Source: Gammaproteobacteria bacterium Milos-ODIII6
GTDB taxonomy: Bacteria > Pseudomonadota > Gammaproteobacteria > Chromatiales > Chromatiaceae
Assembly (NCBI GenBank): GCA_029228645.1
Contig: JAPTHR010000007.1
Span: 111,533 to 175,532, forward strand
DNA length: 64,000 nt
Direction of reading: 5' to 3'
Below the pieces are notes generated by a model. It did no database searches, was not told the DNA's origin, and worked only from the letters and a program-made list of their open reading frames with translations. Both the position numbers and the translations under genes were made by a program. The number at the start of each line of letters is the position of its first letter. Positions within the stretch are counted from its first letter, which is position 1. Shown piece by piece: positions 51,324-60,356 of this stretch.

Positions 51324-52316
51324 ATGCATCCTGCGTTTTCCGTTATCTTCCTGACGACCCTGATTGGCGCGGCCCAGGGCATGTTCATGGCGCTCGTGAC
51401 CGGCCAGGTCTACTCCGTGGCCAACCTGCTCGAGCCGCAGGACAGCATTTCCTTCTACTTCACGGGCAGCATGATTGCGCTGCTGCTGCTGGCGGGTGGC
51501 CTGGTTGCCGCGGTGTTCCACCTGGGCAAACCCAGTTACTTCCTGACGCGCGCCTGGCGTGGCATGTCGCAGTGGCGGACCTCCTGGCTGTCGCGCGAAC
51601 TGATTGCGCTGCCGGCGTTCATGCTGTTGGTTGCGCTCTACGGGGGTGTGCACTACCTCGGTTGGACCCAGCCCTGGGCGGTGATCCGGAACGTGCTGCC
51701 GGTCGACGCCAGCCTGGTTCTCGGCACCCTCGGCGTTCTGATGTCGGTGATACTCTTCGTCAGCACCGCGATGATCTACGCCAGCCTGCGTTTCCTGCAG
51801 GAATGGCACAGCCCGCTCACCGTGGCCAACTTCGTCCTGTTCGGGCTGGCTTCGGGGTTTACCCTGGCGGCCGCCTTCTCCGCCTGGACTGGCGTCAACC
51901 TGGTGGGCTTCTTCGGGACCTGGGCGGTGGTATTCACCGTCATGGCGGCAATCACCCGCGGTTTCTCGATGCTGCGCAACGCGCGCATCAAGCACAAGTC
52001 GACGATGAGTTCGGCGCTCGGAATCCGTCACACCAAGATCACGCAGCGGTCGATGGGTTTCATGGGCGGCTCGTTCAACACCCGCGAGTACTTCCACGGC
52101 AGAAGCGGAGGGTTCCTCGAGACGGTCCGCCTGTTTTTCATGGTGGCGGTGTTTGCCGTGCCGGTGGCGCTGCTTGCCGCGGGTGATGCGACCGGCTCTG
52201 CCTACCTGCCGGCACTGGCTTTCCTGGTGCAGTACCTCGGGCTTCTGGCGGAGCGCTGGTACTTTTTTGCCGAGGCCAAGCATCCGCAGAACCTGTACTA
52301 CCAGACTGTCGGATAA
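51324..52316 (+). CDS. soeC: Sulfite dehydrogenase membrane anchor SoeC (DmsC/NrfD type)
   Basis: The 330-residue integral membrane protein has about eight spans, beginning AFSVIFLTTLIGAAQGMFMA. Family marks of DmsC-type anchors are GGLVAAVFHLGKPSYFLTRAW (residues ~52-72), FLQEWHSPLTVANFVLFGLA, and the C-terminal YLGLLAERWYFFAEAKHPQN. DmsC-type anchors bind quinone and accept electrons from the FeS subunit. TTGAGG precedes the ATG. It is the last gene of soeABC. Confidence 0.93.
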   Translation: MHPAFSVIFLTTLIGAAQGMFMALVTGQVYSVANLLEPQDSISFYFTGSMIALLLLAGGLVAAVFHLGKPSYFLTRAWRGMSQWRTSWLSRELIALPAFMLLVALYGGVHYLGWTQPWAVIRNVLPVDASLVLGTLGVLMSVILFVSTAMIYASLRFLQEWHSPLTVANFVLFGLASGFTLAAAFSAWTGVNLVGFFGTWAVVFTVMAAITRGFSMLRNARIKHKSTMSSALGIRHTKITQRSMGFMGGSFNTREYFHGRSGGFLETVRLFFMVAVFAVPVALLAAGDATGSAYLPALAFLVQYLGLLAERWYFFAEAKHPQNLYYQTVG

Positions 52317-52427
52317 GCACTCCCAAGGGAGCGCGAAGCATCATCGGCAAAGCCGGGTCGACTCCCGGCTGAACGCTGGATTCGCGAGCCAGCCAGGGAA
52401 TCCGCGTCGATTGGCCAGTAGCGTCCT

Positions 52428-53354
52428 CTAAAGTTCGCGTATGAACTGCTGCATATGCGCCCGCGTGCGCGCATCCAGCAGTTCCCCAACCCCGGCCTGC
52501 GCATTGTCCAGCATGTGCTTCGCCTTTCCGGTCCCTGGAATCGTACAACTGACCGCGGGATGCGAGACCACCCACTTCAGCGCGAACTGCGCCCAGCTTT
52601 GTATGCCGAGTTCTGTGGCCCAATCCGGCAGAGGATTACCCCGGGTCAGGCTGAACCAGCCGCCGCGGACAAAGGGACGGTTGACGATCACCGCGATACC
52701 TCGCTCCGCACACAGTGGTAGCAGCCACTTTTCCGCGGCCGGCTCCAGCAGCGAGTAGTTGAGCTGCACGAAGTCGAGGTCGGGCAGTTGCCGTATTACC
52801 CTCGCCAGGTCGTCGTGCGCGTCGTCCCGGTAATGGGTGATGCCGATATGCCGGATGCGACCCTGCTGCTTCCATTCCCGCAGGGTCAGGATGTGGGTGC
52901 GCCAGTCAAGCAGGTTGTGGATCTGCATCAGGTCGATCACATCCGTGCCGAGCAGGCGGAATGAGTTTTCCATCTGCGCCATGCCGGCTGCACGCCCGCG
53001 CGTCCAGACCTTGGTGGCGAGAAAAAACGGCGGAGTGACAGGCAGCGAGGGCAGCAGTTCTCCGATCACCTGTTCCGCTTCGTCATACATGGGCGAGGTG
53101 TCGACCACCGCGTTGCCCAGGCGCTGCAGCACCGCGAGGGTTTCGAGCGGACCCTGCCGCTCGGCGGCGCTCCCGCCCACCTCGAAAACTCCCGAGGTTC
53201 CGAGTCCGATCACCGGGATCAACTCGCCACTCGAGGGTATGCGCTTGCGGATCGTTTTCGGCGGCGTGCCGGCGCGTGCCATGCCGGCGACAGGCAGCGC
53301 GCCGATTGCCTGCAGCAGCAGGCGGCGTTTCAGGTCAACGGGTTTTTTCGTCAT
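52428..53354 (-). CDS. Exported aldo/keto reductase
   Basis: The 308-residue protein has a twin-Arg-like leader (KRRLLLQAIGALPVAGMARA) followed by a full aldo/keto reductase barrel. The catalytic set is Asp-Tyr-Lys-His: VVDTSPMYDEAE (Tyr), LATKVW (Lys) and LMQIHNLLDW (His). Tat export is attractive because the enzyme would carry its NADP-type cofactor folded, but the motif KRRLL lacks the usual S/T-R-R-x-F. GAGGAG precedes the ATG. It overlaps the upstream MFS gene by 20 bp, so the two are co-transcribed. The substrate is unknown. Confidence 0.87.
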   Translation of the reverse strand: MTKKPVDLKRRLLLQAIGALPVAGMARAGTPPKTIRKRIPSSGELIPVIGLGTSGVFEVGGSAAERQGPLETLAVLQRLGNAVVDTSPMYDEAEQVIGELLPSLPVTPPFFLATKVWTRGRAAGMAQMENSFRLLGTDVIDLMQIHNLLDWRTHILTLREWKQQGRIRHIGITHYRDDAHDDLARVIRQLPDLDFVQLNYSLLEPAAEKWLLPLCAERGIAVIVNRPFVRGGWFSLTRGNPLPDWATELGIQSWAQFALKWVVSHPAVSCTIPGTGKAKHMLDNAQAGVGELLDARTRAHMQQFIREL

Positions 53355-54591
53355 CGTGTTTCTCCTCGCAGGTCTTGCCTAACCATAGCCCCAGTGCCGC
53401 CCAGGCCAAGGTCAGCGGGATTGCCACCAGAGCGATTCCTGCAGTACCCAGGCCCAGGGTTTTCAAGCCGGTGTACAGCCAACCGGCGAGGGCATCGCCG
53501 CCTCGATACACCACGGTATCGATGAAATTCTTGGCCTTGTAGCGTGCCTTGCGGTCGACCCCTGTATACAGCACCTCGCGCGCCGGACGGGTGATGCCGT
53601 AGTTGCCGGCGCGTCTTAAAATCTGCACCCCGGCCAATACCGCCAGGATCGGTGCGATTGCCAGGGCGAGAAAGCCGATGCTCAAGAGGCCGGGTATCAG
53701 TGCCAGCGAACGGCCAATGCCAATCCCCTGCAACAGCCGGCCGGTGACAAACAGTTGCAGTCCGACGGTGAGCAGGTTTACGCCCAGGTCAATCAGGGCG
53801 AAGGTGGTGGTTCGGTCGTTCGAATCGATAAAGGCGCCGGCCACGATGTGCGCCTGCTGAAAGTAGAGGAAGGTCGCAAGCGTGGTGTAGAGCCAGATGA
53901 ACAGGGCGATACCCTGCAGCTGTTTTTGCTGCACGACCTCGGTGATGCCTTCCCAGATGCCGCCCCCGAGCGCTTCCTGTGCGTGCTCCCCGGCGGTCAT
54001 GCCTTGCGCGAGCCGGTGTGCGCAAAGCAGCGCGGCGAACAGCAGCAGTGCGGCCACGGGCAGGAGTTGCGTGGTGCCAGCGGTCTGCGCCAACAAAGCC
54101 GCCATACCCGGGCCGATAATGGCGCCGGCGCTGCCGCCAGCGGCAATGATCCCGAACAGGCGTTTGCCCTGAACCTGACTGAACAGGTCGGCCATGAGAC
54201 TCCAGAACACGGATACCACGAACAGGTTGTATACGCTCACCCAGACGTAGAAGGCGCGTGCCGCCCAGGTCGAGTTGCTTTGCAACAGGCCGTAGAAGAG
54301 CACCAGGCTGGCGATGAAGAACAGGTAAACGGCGGGGACCAGACGCTGTCGCGGCCAGCGACTGCTGGCCCAGCCGAAGGCTGGCACGATGGCGAGCATC
54401 ACGACGAAGGTGGCGGTGAACAGCCACTGCAGTTGTTCCACCCCCGCGAGTATCCCCATTTCGTCGCGCACCGGGCGCAACAGGTAATAGCTGGACAGCA
54501 GACAGAAGAAATAGGCGATCGCCAGGGCCACCGCGCGGCGTTCGTCCGGGCGGATGTCCAGCAGGCGGAATATCGTTGAAGTCGATGACAC
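53335..54591 (-). CDS. MFS protein related to nucleotide exchangers
   Basis: The 418-residue protein (GTG start 54591) has about twelve membrane segments. It belongs to the MFS branch resembling the ATP/ADP translocase (Tlc/Npt) proteins: an N-terminal AIAYFFCLLSSYYLLRPVRDEMG, FFIASLVLFYGLL, KRLFGIIAAGGSAGAIIGPG and LRRAGNYGITRPAREVLYTGV. Proteobacterial members are poorly characterised and need not move nucleotides. Its 3' end overlaps the exported aldo/keto reductase gene by 20 bp. It diverges from trhP with ~68 bp between starts. Confidence 0.82.
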   Translation of the reverse strand: MSSTSTIFRLLDIRPDERRAVALAIAYFFCLLSSYYLLRPVRDEMGILAGVEQLQWLFTATFVVMLAIVPAFGWASSRWPRQRLVPAVYLFFIASLVLFYGLLQSNSTWAARAFYVWVSVYNLFVVSVFWSLMADLFSQVQGKRLFGIIAAGGSAGAIIGPGMAALLAQTAGTTQLLPVAALLLFAALLCAHRLAQGMTAGEHAQEALGGGIWEGITEVVQQKQLQGIALFIWLYTTLATFLYFQQAHIVAGAFIDSNDRTTTFALIDLGVNLLTVGLQLFVTGRLLQGIGIGRSLALIPGLLSIGFLALAIAPILAVLAGVQILRRAGNYGITRPAREVLYTGVDRKARYKAKNFIDTVVYRGGDALAGWLYTGLKTLGLGTAGIALVAIPLTLAWAALGLWLGKTCEEKHDDEKTR

Positions 54592-54659
54592 TGCGCGGAC
54601 CCTGATTTAACCGAGTAAAATACTAGCCTACTATTCCGCCAACCGAGCAAGCGCGAGAG

Positions 54660-55967
54660 ATGAAAGCCCCTGAACTCCTTTCACCCGCCGGCACCCTGCG
54701 CAACATGCGCTATGCGTACGCCTATGGTGCGGATGCGGTCTACGCCGGCATGCCCCGCTACAGTCTGCGTGTGCGCAACAACGATTTCCTCGAGGACAAC
54801 CTCAGGGCCGGAATCGAGGAGGCCCATCGGCTGGGGCGGCAGTTGTTCGTCGCAGCCAATGCGATGCCGCACGGGGCCAAACTCAAGACGTTTGTCGAGG
54901 ACATGGCGCCGGTGATCGAGATGGGGCCGGACGCCCTGATCATGGCGGATCCCGGCCTGATCATGCTGGTGCGCGAGCAATGGCCCGACATGCCCATCCA
55001 TCTCTCGGTGCAGGCCAACACGGTGAATGCCGCGGGGGTCCGTTTCTGGCAATCGGTCGGCCTGTCGCGCGTGATCCTGTCGCGCGAACTATCGCTCGAC
55101 GAGGTGGCCGAGATCCGGGATGCCTGTCCCGACATGGAGATCGAGGTGTTCGTGCACGGGGCCCTGTGCATCGCCTATTCCGGTCGCTGCCTGCTGTCCG
55201 GCTACTTCAACCACCGTGACGCCAACCAGGGTACCTGTACCAATTCCTGTCGCTGGGACTACAAGATCGCGCGCGAGGACCTGGATGCGGTCAGCCAGAC
55301 CCTGGCCGAGGTGCCGGTGTCGGAGATCAAGCGCCATCCCGCGGCAGACGAGGTCTATTACCTCGAGGAACGCAACCGGCCGGGCGAGTTCATGCCGGTG
55401 TACGAGGACGAACACGGCACCTACATCATGAACTCGCGCGACCTGCGGGCGGTGGAGCATGTGCAGCGACTGGTACAGATCGGGGTGGACTGCCTGAAGA
55501 TCGAGGGGCGTACCAAATCGCACTACTACACCGCGCGCACCACCCAGGTGTACCGGCGTGCGATCGACGACGCGCTTGCCGGGCGGCCCTTCGACCCCCA
55601 GCTCCTGGGAGAGCTCGAGAACCTCGCCAACCGCGGCTACACCGACGGTTTCTTTCAACGTCATGAGAGCCAGGAAATGCAGCAGTATCGCCAGGGTGCG
55701 TCGCAGGCGGACCGCTCCCAGTTCGTGGCCGAAGTGGCGGGTTACGATCCGGTCAGCGGCCTGGCCCAGCTGACGGTGAAAAACCGCTTTGCCATCGGCG
55801 ACGAAATGGAACTGATCACACCGCGCGGCAACCGCCGCTTCAGGCTCGACAGCCTGTTCGACCAGGAGGGGTCACCGCTGAGCGCGGCGCCGGGCAGTGG
55901 TTGGACGGTGCGTACGCCGCTGCCGGCGGATGTCGGCGAGATGGCCCTGCTGGCCCGTTATCTCTGA
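54660..55967 (+). CDS. trhP: tRNA hydroxylation protein TrhP (U32 family, YegQ)
   Basis: The 435-residue U32-family protein starts MKAPELLSPAGTLRNMRYAY. It contains the family cysteines in VFVHGALCIAYSGRCLLSGY (residues ~163-182) and NQGTCTNSCRWDY (~190-203), which likely hold an FeS cluster, and the DCLKIEGRTKSHYYTART signature (~278-295). TrhP makes 5-hydroxyuridine at U34 of tRNAs. Length and motifs match E. coli YegQ. Its stop overlaps the convergent DUF3549 gene by 10 bp. Confidence 0.94.
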   Translation: MKAPELLSPAGTLRNMRYAYAYGADAVYAGMPRYSLRVRNNDFLEDNLRAGIEEAHRLGRQLFVAANAMPHGAKLKTFVEDMAPVIEMGPDALIMADPGLIMLVREQWPDMPIHLSVQANTVNAAGVRFWQSVGLSRVILSRELSLDEVAEIRDACPDMEIEVFVHGALCIAYSGRCLLSGYFNHRDANQGTCTNSCRWDYKIAREDLDAVSQTLAEVPVSEIKRHPAADEVYYLEERNRPGEFMPVYEDEHGTYIMNSRDLRAVEHVQRLVQIGVDCLKIEGRTKSHYYTARTTQVYRRAIDDALAGRPFDPQLLGELENLANRGYTDGFFQRHESQEMQQYRQGASQADRSQFVAEVAGYDPVSGLAQLTVKNRFAIGDEMELITPRGNRRFRLDSLFDQEGSPLSAAPGSGWTVRTPLPADVGEMALLARYL

Positions 55968-56989
55968 AGCATCGATTGAAAGGCATTCGCCAGACGATCC
56001 GATCGGTCCGGTGCACGCAGCACCGAGAGGATGTGTGGCTGTAAGGTCGGCAGGTGCAGCAGGTCGGCTACGCATTGATCAAAGACGTTTGGCGCAACCG
56101 GCGCCGAGGCCAGTATCTCGAGGTAGGCTTTGGCGACCTCGGGCTGCAACAGTGCCTCCCAGGCGCGTCCGGCGACCGCCGCCAGTACCTCGGGGTCCGT
56201 GGCGCGTGGGTCGCGCAGCAGGGACATGACGGCGTCAGCAAGCTGCACGGGTTCCGCCTGCGACTGGGCGCGCAGCAGGCCAGCCATTAAGGTGGCCGGC
56301 GCGCCCTGGTCCCCCAGCGCGCGCTCCAGTCGCTGCCGCAACGCAGCCCCCAATTCCGGCCCGGGAGGGTAGTTCTCCAGGCACTGGCATAGGGCCACCA
56401 GCGGCTCCTGAGGCAAGTGGGGCAGTGCCGAAACCAGCAGTCCGATGGTCTCGGGCTCTTCCAGGCGTGCGGCGATGTCGGCGAGTCCCTGGTAGGCAAC
56501 AAAGCTCCATTGCTCCCAACCCGGTTTTCCGGAGAGATAGTCGCGGGCGTGCGCAAAGTACTGGGAAGGCCCCAGACCCAGATCGCGGTGCACCCGGGCG
56601 TGCAGGTTGGCCATTTTGTCGTCGCGCGGCGCAAACGCATACGGGTTGTCACGCATTGCCTCGCCGTATTCCCTCGCGCCGGCGGTGTCGGAGGCGATTT
56701 CGACAAAGCGGTGTATCAGGTAGTCCCGCGTGGCAAGTACCAGCTTGGCCTGTTCGTCGAGATCGAAGCGCAGGAACCAGATCACCGGTTCCTCCGGGTT
56801 CTCCGGATGTTGCTGCACGATGGCGAACCAGGCCTTCTGTTGCAGCGGGTAGGGGTAGGGCGCCTCGTTACGCTCGAAGGCCAGGAATTCGGCGCGCGGG
56901 ATGGGCGTGACGCGACGGCCCATGTCGTAGAATCGGAGGCGCGCGCCGGTGCCCTCGAGGAACTCGGTCAGGGTGGTGCCGGTGGACAT
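55958..56989 (-). CDS. DUF3549 family protein
   Basis: The 343-residue protein matches DUF3549, a gammaproteobacterial family of unknown function. The N-terminal ~100 residues hold LTEFLEGTGARLRFYDMGRR, VTPIPRAEFLAFE and PEEPVIWFLRFDLDEQ. The rest is an all-helical HEAT-like array (LEEPETIGLLVSALPHLPQE, LVALCQCLENYP, EVLAAVAGRAWEALLQPEV). No signal peptide or span. It begins 8 bp after ycgN in the minus-strand sense (ycgN downstream), so the two form an operon. The stop overlaps trhP. Confidence 0.9.
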   Translation of the reverse strand: MSTGTTLTEFLEGTGARLRFYDMGRRVTPIPRAEFLAFERNEAPYPYPLQQKAWFAIVQQHPENPEEPVIWFLRFDLDEQAKLVLATRDYLIHRFVEIASDTAGAREYGEAMRDNPYAFAPRDDKMANLHARVHRDLGLGPSQYFAHARDYLSGKPGWEQWSFVAYQGLADIAARLEEPETIGLLVSALPHLPQEPLVALCQCLENYPPGPELGAALRQRLERALGDQGAPATLMAGLLRAQSQAEPVQLADAVMSLLRDPRATDPEVLAAVAGRAWEALLQPEVAKAYLEILASAPVAPNVFDQCVADLLHLPTLQPHILSVLRAPDRSDRLANAFQSMLQR

Positions 56990-56997
56990 GCGTGCGC

Positions 56998-57441
56998 TTA
57001 CTCCAGCCAGTCCACGAGGTGGCTCTCGAGATCATCGGCCTCGTCTTCGCAGATCGTCCGGTCGCACACCCGCAGCCCGGCAGTGACAACGCTTTCCGGG
57101 TCGCCGCTGATCAGGGGGTGCCAGGGCGGCAGATTCCGGCCCTCCGCCAGCAGACGGTAGGCGCAAGAGCTGGGCAGCCAATAGGGGTCCTGCAGCTCCT
57201 TGAGCGTGATGGTGACGCAGTCGGGCACCCGCTTGGATCGGTTCGGGTAGTCGGTGCAGCGCCCGCTGTCAGTGTCGAGCAGACGACAATGGACGTTGGT
57301 GAAATGGATCGAACGGGTGTCCTCGTCCTCGAGGCGGTACAGACAGCAGCGCGCACAGCCGTCACACAGGGATTCCCATTCCTGTGGCGACATTTCTGCA
57401 AGCGTCTTGTGTTCCCAGAAGGGCTTTTCGGGCTGGTTCAT
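56998..57441 (-). CDS. ycgN: YcgN-type cysteine-cluster protein
   Basis: The 147-residue protein belongs to UPF0260/YcgN, itself part of the YkgJ-type cysteine cluster group. Nine cysteines include [15 protein letters not shown] (residues ~25-39), [24 protein letters not shown] and SCAYRLL. These probably bind zinc or an FeS cluster; the function is unknown. The C-terminus is acidic ([12 protein letters not shown]). GGAGG lies ~14 nt before the start. It reads in the same direction as DUF3549, whose ATG is 8 bp beyond its stop. Confidence 0.92.
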   Translation of the reverse strand: MNQPEKPFWEHKTLAEMSPQEWESLCDGCARCCLYRLEDEDTRSIHFTNVHCRLLDTDSGRCTDYPNRSKRVPDCVTITLKELQDPYWLPSSCAYRLLAEGRNLPPWHPLISGDPESVVTAGLRVCDRTICEDEADDLESHLVDWLE

Positions 57442-57644
57442 GCGGCGTTATTGTAACCTCCACTGGAGCGCGCTCTGAGGGTCCATAAGGACTTAATTAT
57501 GCACAGAACCCAGAGCCCGCATGAACAAATAGCCATTTGCTGATAATGGTGGGAAAACTGCTTTAGGTAATGGCACTAACTATATGTATTAATTAATTAA
57601 TTACAAATTGTATAGTTTTTTTACAATCTGATCGAAGGCACGTG

Positions 57645-57674
57645 TTGACAATGGTAGGCGCGAAATTCTTTACT
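57645..57674 (+). promoter_or_regulatory. Probable sigma70 promoter upstream of xerD
   Basis: A consensus TTGACA (57645-57650) is followed after 18 bp by TTTACT (57669-57674). It directs transcription to xerD, 126 bp downstream, and DnaA-like boxes begin right at the -10 element. Confidence 0.6.
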
Positions 57675-57709
57675 TTGTTCACAAAGTTATCCACAGAGTG
57701 TGTGGAGAA
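57675..57709. promoter_or_regulatory. Cluster of three DnaA-box-like 9-mers
   Basis: TTGTTCACA (57675-57683), TTATCCACA (57687-57695, perfect consensus) and, on the minus strand, TTCTCCACA (57709-57701) all match TTNTNCACA within 35 bp. They overlap the presumed transcription start of the promoter above, a place where bound DnaA would affect xerD expression. Confidence 0.55.
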
Positions 57710-57799
57710 AATAAGGGCTTGCGCGGACCCTGTAAACGTGTATCCGGAAGGCATTTGGATCGGTTTTTATTTAATCCCCATGGCCAGCGGTTTGAATCC

Positions 57800-58708
57800 A
57801 TGACAGAAAGCGGCGCAGAACCCGATGCCGTATTGATTACACGCTTTGGAGAAGCCCTGTGGATGGAACGCGGGCTCTCCGAGAACACCCTGGGGTCCTA
57901 CCGCGCGGACTTGCGGGATGCCTCTGCGTGGTTGACTCGACATGCGGCCGGCCTGTCAGGGGCATCGCGCGCCGATGTACAGGCCTACCTTGCGTCCCTG
58001 GTCAATCGCCAGCTCAAGCCGCGGACCAGCGCCCGCCGCCTTTCCAGCCTGCGCCAGTTCTTTCAGTGGGCGGCGCGCGAGGCAATCCTCAAGACGGATC
58101 CGACCGCCCTGATCGAGGCGCCCAAGCTCGGGCGCCCGCTGCCGAAGACGCTCTCGGAATCGGAGGTGGAAGCCCTCCTGAATGCCCCGGACCTCGCTAC
58201 ACCGGAGGGGATCCGCGACCGTTGCATGCTGGAACTCCTGTATGCCACCGGCCTTCGAGTGAGCGAACTGATCTCTCTGAGCGCCGACCAGATCGGGATG
58301 GCTCAGGGCGTGGTCCGCGTGGTCGGCAAAGGCAACAAGGAAAGGCTGGTCCCAATGGGCGAGGAGGCCAGCGACTGGATCGGACGTTTTTTGAAAGAGG
58401 CGCGACCGGAACTGCTCGGCCGGCAGCAATGCAACGCCTTTTTTCCGACCCGGCGCGGGGGTGGCATGACCCGCCAGGCCTTCTGGTACCGGGTCAAAAA
58501 GTATGCGCATCTGGCCGGTATTCGGGCTCCGCTCTCGCCGCACACACTGAGGCACGCCTTTGCCACCCACCTGTTGAACCATGGCGCGGATCTGCGGGTC
58601 GTACAGCTGTTGCTGGGGCATAGTTCGCTATCCACGACCCAAATATATACCCACGTGGCGAGAGAGCGTCTCAAGGCGCTGCACGCGCGGCATCATCCCC
58701 GGGCGTGA
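57800..58708 (+). CDS. xerD: Site-specific tyrosine recombinase XerD
   Basis: The 302-residue recombinase has an N-terminal SAM-like core-binding domain and a C-terminal catalytic domain with the full set: Arg in LYATGLRVSELISL, Lys in VVGKGNKERLVPM, His248-x-x-Arg251 in PHTLRHAFATHLL, His in LLGHSSLSTTQ and the nucleophile Tyr283. XerD with XerC resolves chromosome dimers at dif during division. The downstream dsbC keeps the xerD-dsbC order of E. coli. Start ATG 57800 gives the usual ~300 residues; a longer in-frame reading is not supported. Confidence 0.95.
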   Translation: MTESGAEPDAVLITRFGEALWMERGLSENTLGSYRADLRDASAWLTRHAAGLSGASRADVQAYLASLVNRQLKPRTSARRLSSLRQFFQWAAREAILKTDPTALIEAPKLGRPLPKTLSESEVEALLNAPDLATPEGIRDRCMLELLYATGLRVSELISLSADQIGMAQGVVRVVGKGNKERLVPMGEEASDWIGRFLKEARPELLGRQQCNAFFPTRRGGGMTRQAFWYRVKKYAHLAGIRAPLSPHTLRHAFATHLLNHGADLRVVQLLLGHSSLSTTQIYTHVARERLKALHARHHPRA

Positions 58709-58762
58709 CACTGTGATAGCCTTGCGGCCAGAAAAAAATTCAACCGGTTTTGCGAGAGTTAC

Positions 58763-59560
58763 ATGAAATCGATCCGTTCTGCTGCGAAAGCCTCAGCGTT
58801 GCTTCTGCTCTTGACTTCATTCGGATTTTCGGGGGCCTCAGCCGCTGATCAGGAGATGGCAAAATCAAGCGATCCCTCAGGTCAAAGTGGCATGCCTGCG
58901 GAAGACGAGGGCATTGTCCGGGTGCGCAATACCCTGCGGGTGCTTTTACCCACCCTTCCGGTAGAAGGGATCGCCGCGAGTCCTATCCCTGGCCTGTACG
59001 AGGTCACTTTCGGCAGCCAGCTCTTCTATATGAGTGGCGATGGCAAGTACCTCATGCAGGGCGAGATCACCGACCTGATGACACGCGAGCCGGTCACCGA
59101 AAACCGCTTGAAGCAGCTCAAAAAGGCGGCGCTCGACCGCATGGATGAGGCGGACATGATCATCTACGGTGGTGACGACCTGCCTTACACGGTCACCGTG
59201 TTCACCGATATCGATTGCGGCTATTGCCGTAAGCTGCACAGTCAGATGGCGGAGTACAACCGTCTCGGCATCAGGGTGCGTTATCTCGCTTACCCGCGTG
59301 CCGGCATCGACAGCGCCTCTTATCGGGAAACGGTTTCGGTATGGTGCGCCGACGATCCCAAGGACGCCATGACCCGTGCCAAGCGGGGCGAAAAACTGCC
59401 GCCCAAGACCTGCGAAAACCCGGTCCGCGCGCAATTCGAGTTGGGTCAGGATTTCGGCATTCGTGGTACGCCCGCCCTGGTGCTGGACAATGGCGAAGTC
59501 ATCCCGGGCTACGTCAAACCGGCGCCCCTTCAGGCCGCCCTGAAAAAGACCTTCAACTAA
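58763..59560 (+). CDS. dsbC: Thiol:disulfide interchange protein DsbC
   Basis: The 265-residue product has a Sec signal peptide (ASALLLLLTSFGFSGASA), a ~20-residue linker, an N-terminal dimerisation domain (EGIVRVRNTLRVLLPTLPVE, GLYEVTFGSQLFYMSGDGKY) and a thioredoxin domain with CGYC at 152-155. DsbC isomerises wrong disulfides in the periplasm. A second cysteine pair (VWCADD, KTCENP) matches the structural disulfide of E. coli DsbC. The cis-Pro is in IRGTPALVL. It begins 54 bp after xerD. Confidence 0.95.
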   Translation: MKSIRSAAKASALLLLLTSFGFSGASAADQEMAKSSDPSGQSGMPAEDEGIVRVRNTLRVLLPTLPVEGIAASPIPGLYEVTFGSQLFYMSGDGKYLMQGEITDLMTREPVTENRLKQLKKAALDRMDEADMIIYGGDDLPYTVTVFTDIDCGYCRKLHSQMAEYNRLGIRVRYLAYPRAGIDSASYRETVSVWCADDPKDAMTRAKRGEKLPPKTCENPVRAQFELGQDFGIRGTPALVLDNGEVIPGYVKPAPLQAALKKTFN

Positions 59561-59567
59561 CGGATTC

Positions 59568-60326
59568 ATGTCGGCTTACCGGCTCGTCCTGGAGCACCGC
59601 ACGCATGTCGGGCTGGTGCGCCAGTCCAACCAGGACTACCTGGCCTGCTACCCCGAGCAAGGGGTGTTCCTTCTGGCCGATGGCATGGGAGGGCATCGGG
59701 CGGGAGAGGTTGCCGCGCGCATCGCTGTCGACTCAGCGGCCGAGGTGCTTCTGGCCGGCTACGCACGCGACGCCGGTGATGCCCTGCAAGGGATGATGTT
59801 GGCCGGCCAGGCGGTTGAGCACGCCAATCTGTCACTCCGGGCCGCTGCCGCCGATGATGCGGCGCTCGAAGGGATGGGCACCACCCTGGTGCTGGCGCTG
59901 TTCCGTCCCGGGCGTGTCTTTTTCGCCCACGTTGGAGACTCCCGCCTCTACCGGCTGCGTGACGGTGTCCTGCACTGCCTGACGCGGGATCACTCCCTGG
60001 TGCAGGAGTTGATTGATCAGGGGGTGTACCGACACCGACGTGAGGCGCATGCCGCCGGTATCGGAGACAACATCCTGACGCGTAGCCTCGGCATCCGGGC
60101 CGAGGTCGAAGCAGACCTCGCCGAGTGTGATGTCAAACCGGGCGATCTCTACCTTGCCTGCAGCGATGGCTTGTGCGGACGGGTCGCCGATACGGAAATC
60201 CTGCGCCGCATGTCACTCGAGGAAGAGCTGAACGACATGGCGGACGGCTTGCTGCGGGCGGCGCTGGATGCAGGCGGGCGCGACAACATCAGCCTGATAC
60301 TGGCCCGGTCAGAGCCCGCGGGTTGA
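59568..60326 (+). CDS. PP2C-type protein serine/threonine phosphatase
   Basis: The 252-residue protein is a metal-dependent PPM phosphatase. Metal-binding motifs in order are SNQDYL with Asp23, LADGMGGHRAGE with Asp38, GTTLVLALF, FAHVGDSRLYRL, TRDHSLVQ, ACSDGL and RDNISLILA. It resembles Stp1/PrpC enzymes that reverse Ser/Thr phosphorylation. No cognate kinase gene is near. It starts 7 bp after dsbC, so the two may be co-transcribed. No span or signal peptide: cytoplasmic. Confidence 0.92.
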   Translation: MSAYRLVLEHRTHVGLVRQSNQDYLACYPEQGVFLLADGMGGHRAGEVAARIAVDSAAEVLLAGYARDAGDALQGMMLAGQAVEHANLSLRAAAADDAALEGMGTTLVLALFRPGRVFFAHVGDSRLYRLRDGVLHCLTRDHSLVQELIDQGVYRHRREAHAAGIGDNILTRSLGIRAEVEADLAECDVKPGDLYLACSDGLCGRVADTEILRRMSLEEELNDMADGLLRAALDAGGRDNISLILARSEPAG

Positions 60327-60356
60327 GGCGACACCGCGAGGCGGTGCCAGCCGTCC

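Larger units (their letters stand above)
57442..57799. other. AT-rich intergenic region upstream of xerD
   Basis: This 358-bp gap between divergent ycgN and xerD is strikingly AT-rich around 57575-57625 (runs of TTAATTAATTAA and TTTTTTT). Downstream of that are a promoter-like pair and three DnaA-box-like 9-mers (listed separately). No gene is seen; the open frame reaching upstream of xerD from 57698 lacks coding character. Confidence 0.6.

Noticed and set aside
57442..57799. Chromosomal origin oriC
   Set aside because: AT tract and DnaA boxes are present, but dnaA, dnaN, mnmG and other usual neighbours are absent and only three boxes are seen; kept as a regulatory cluster only.
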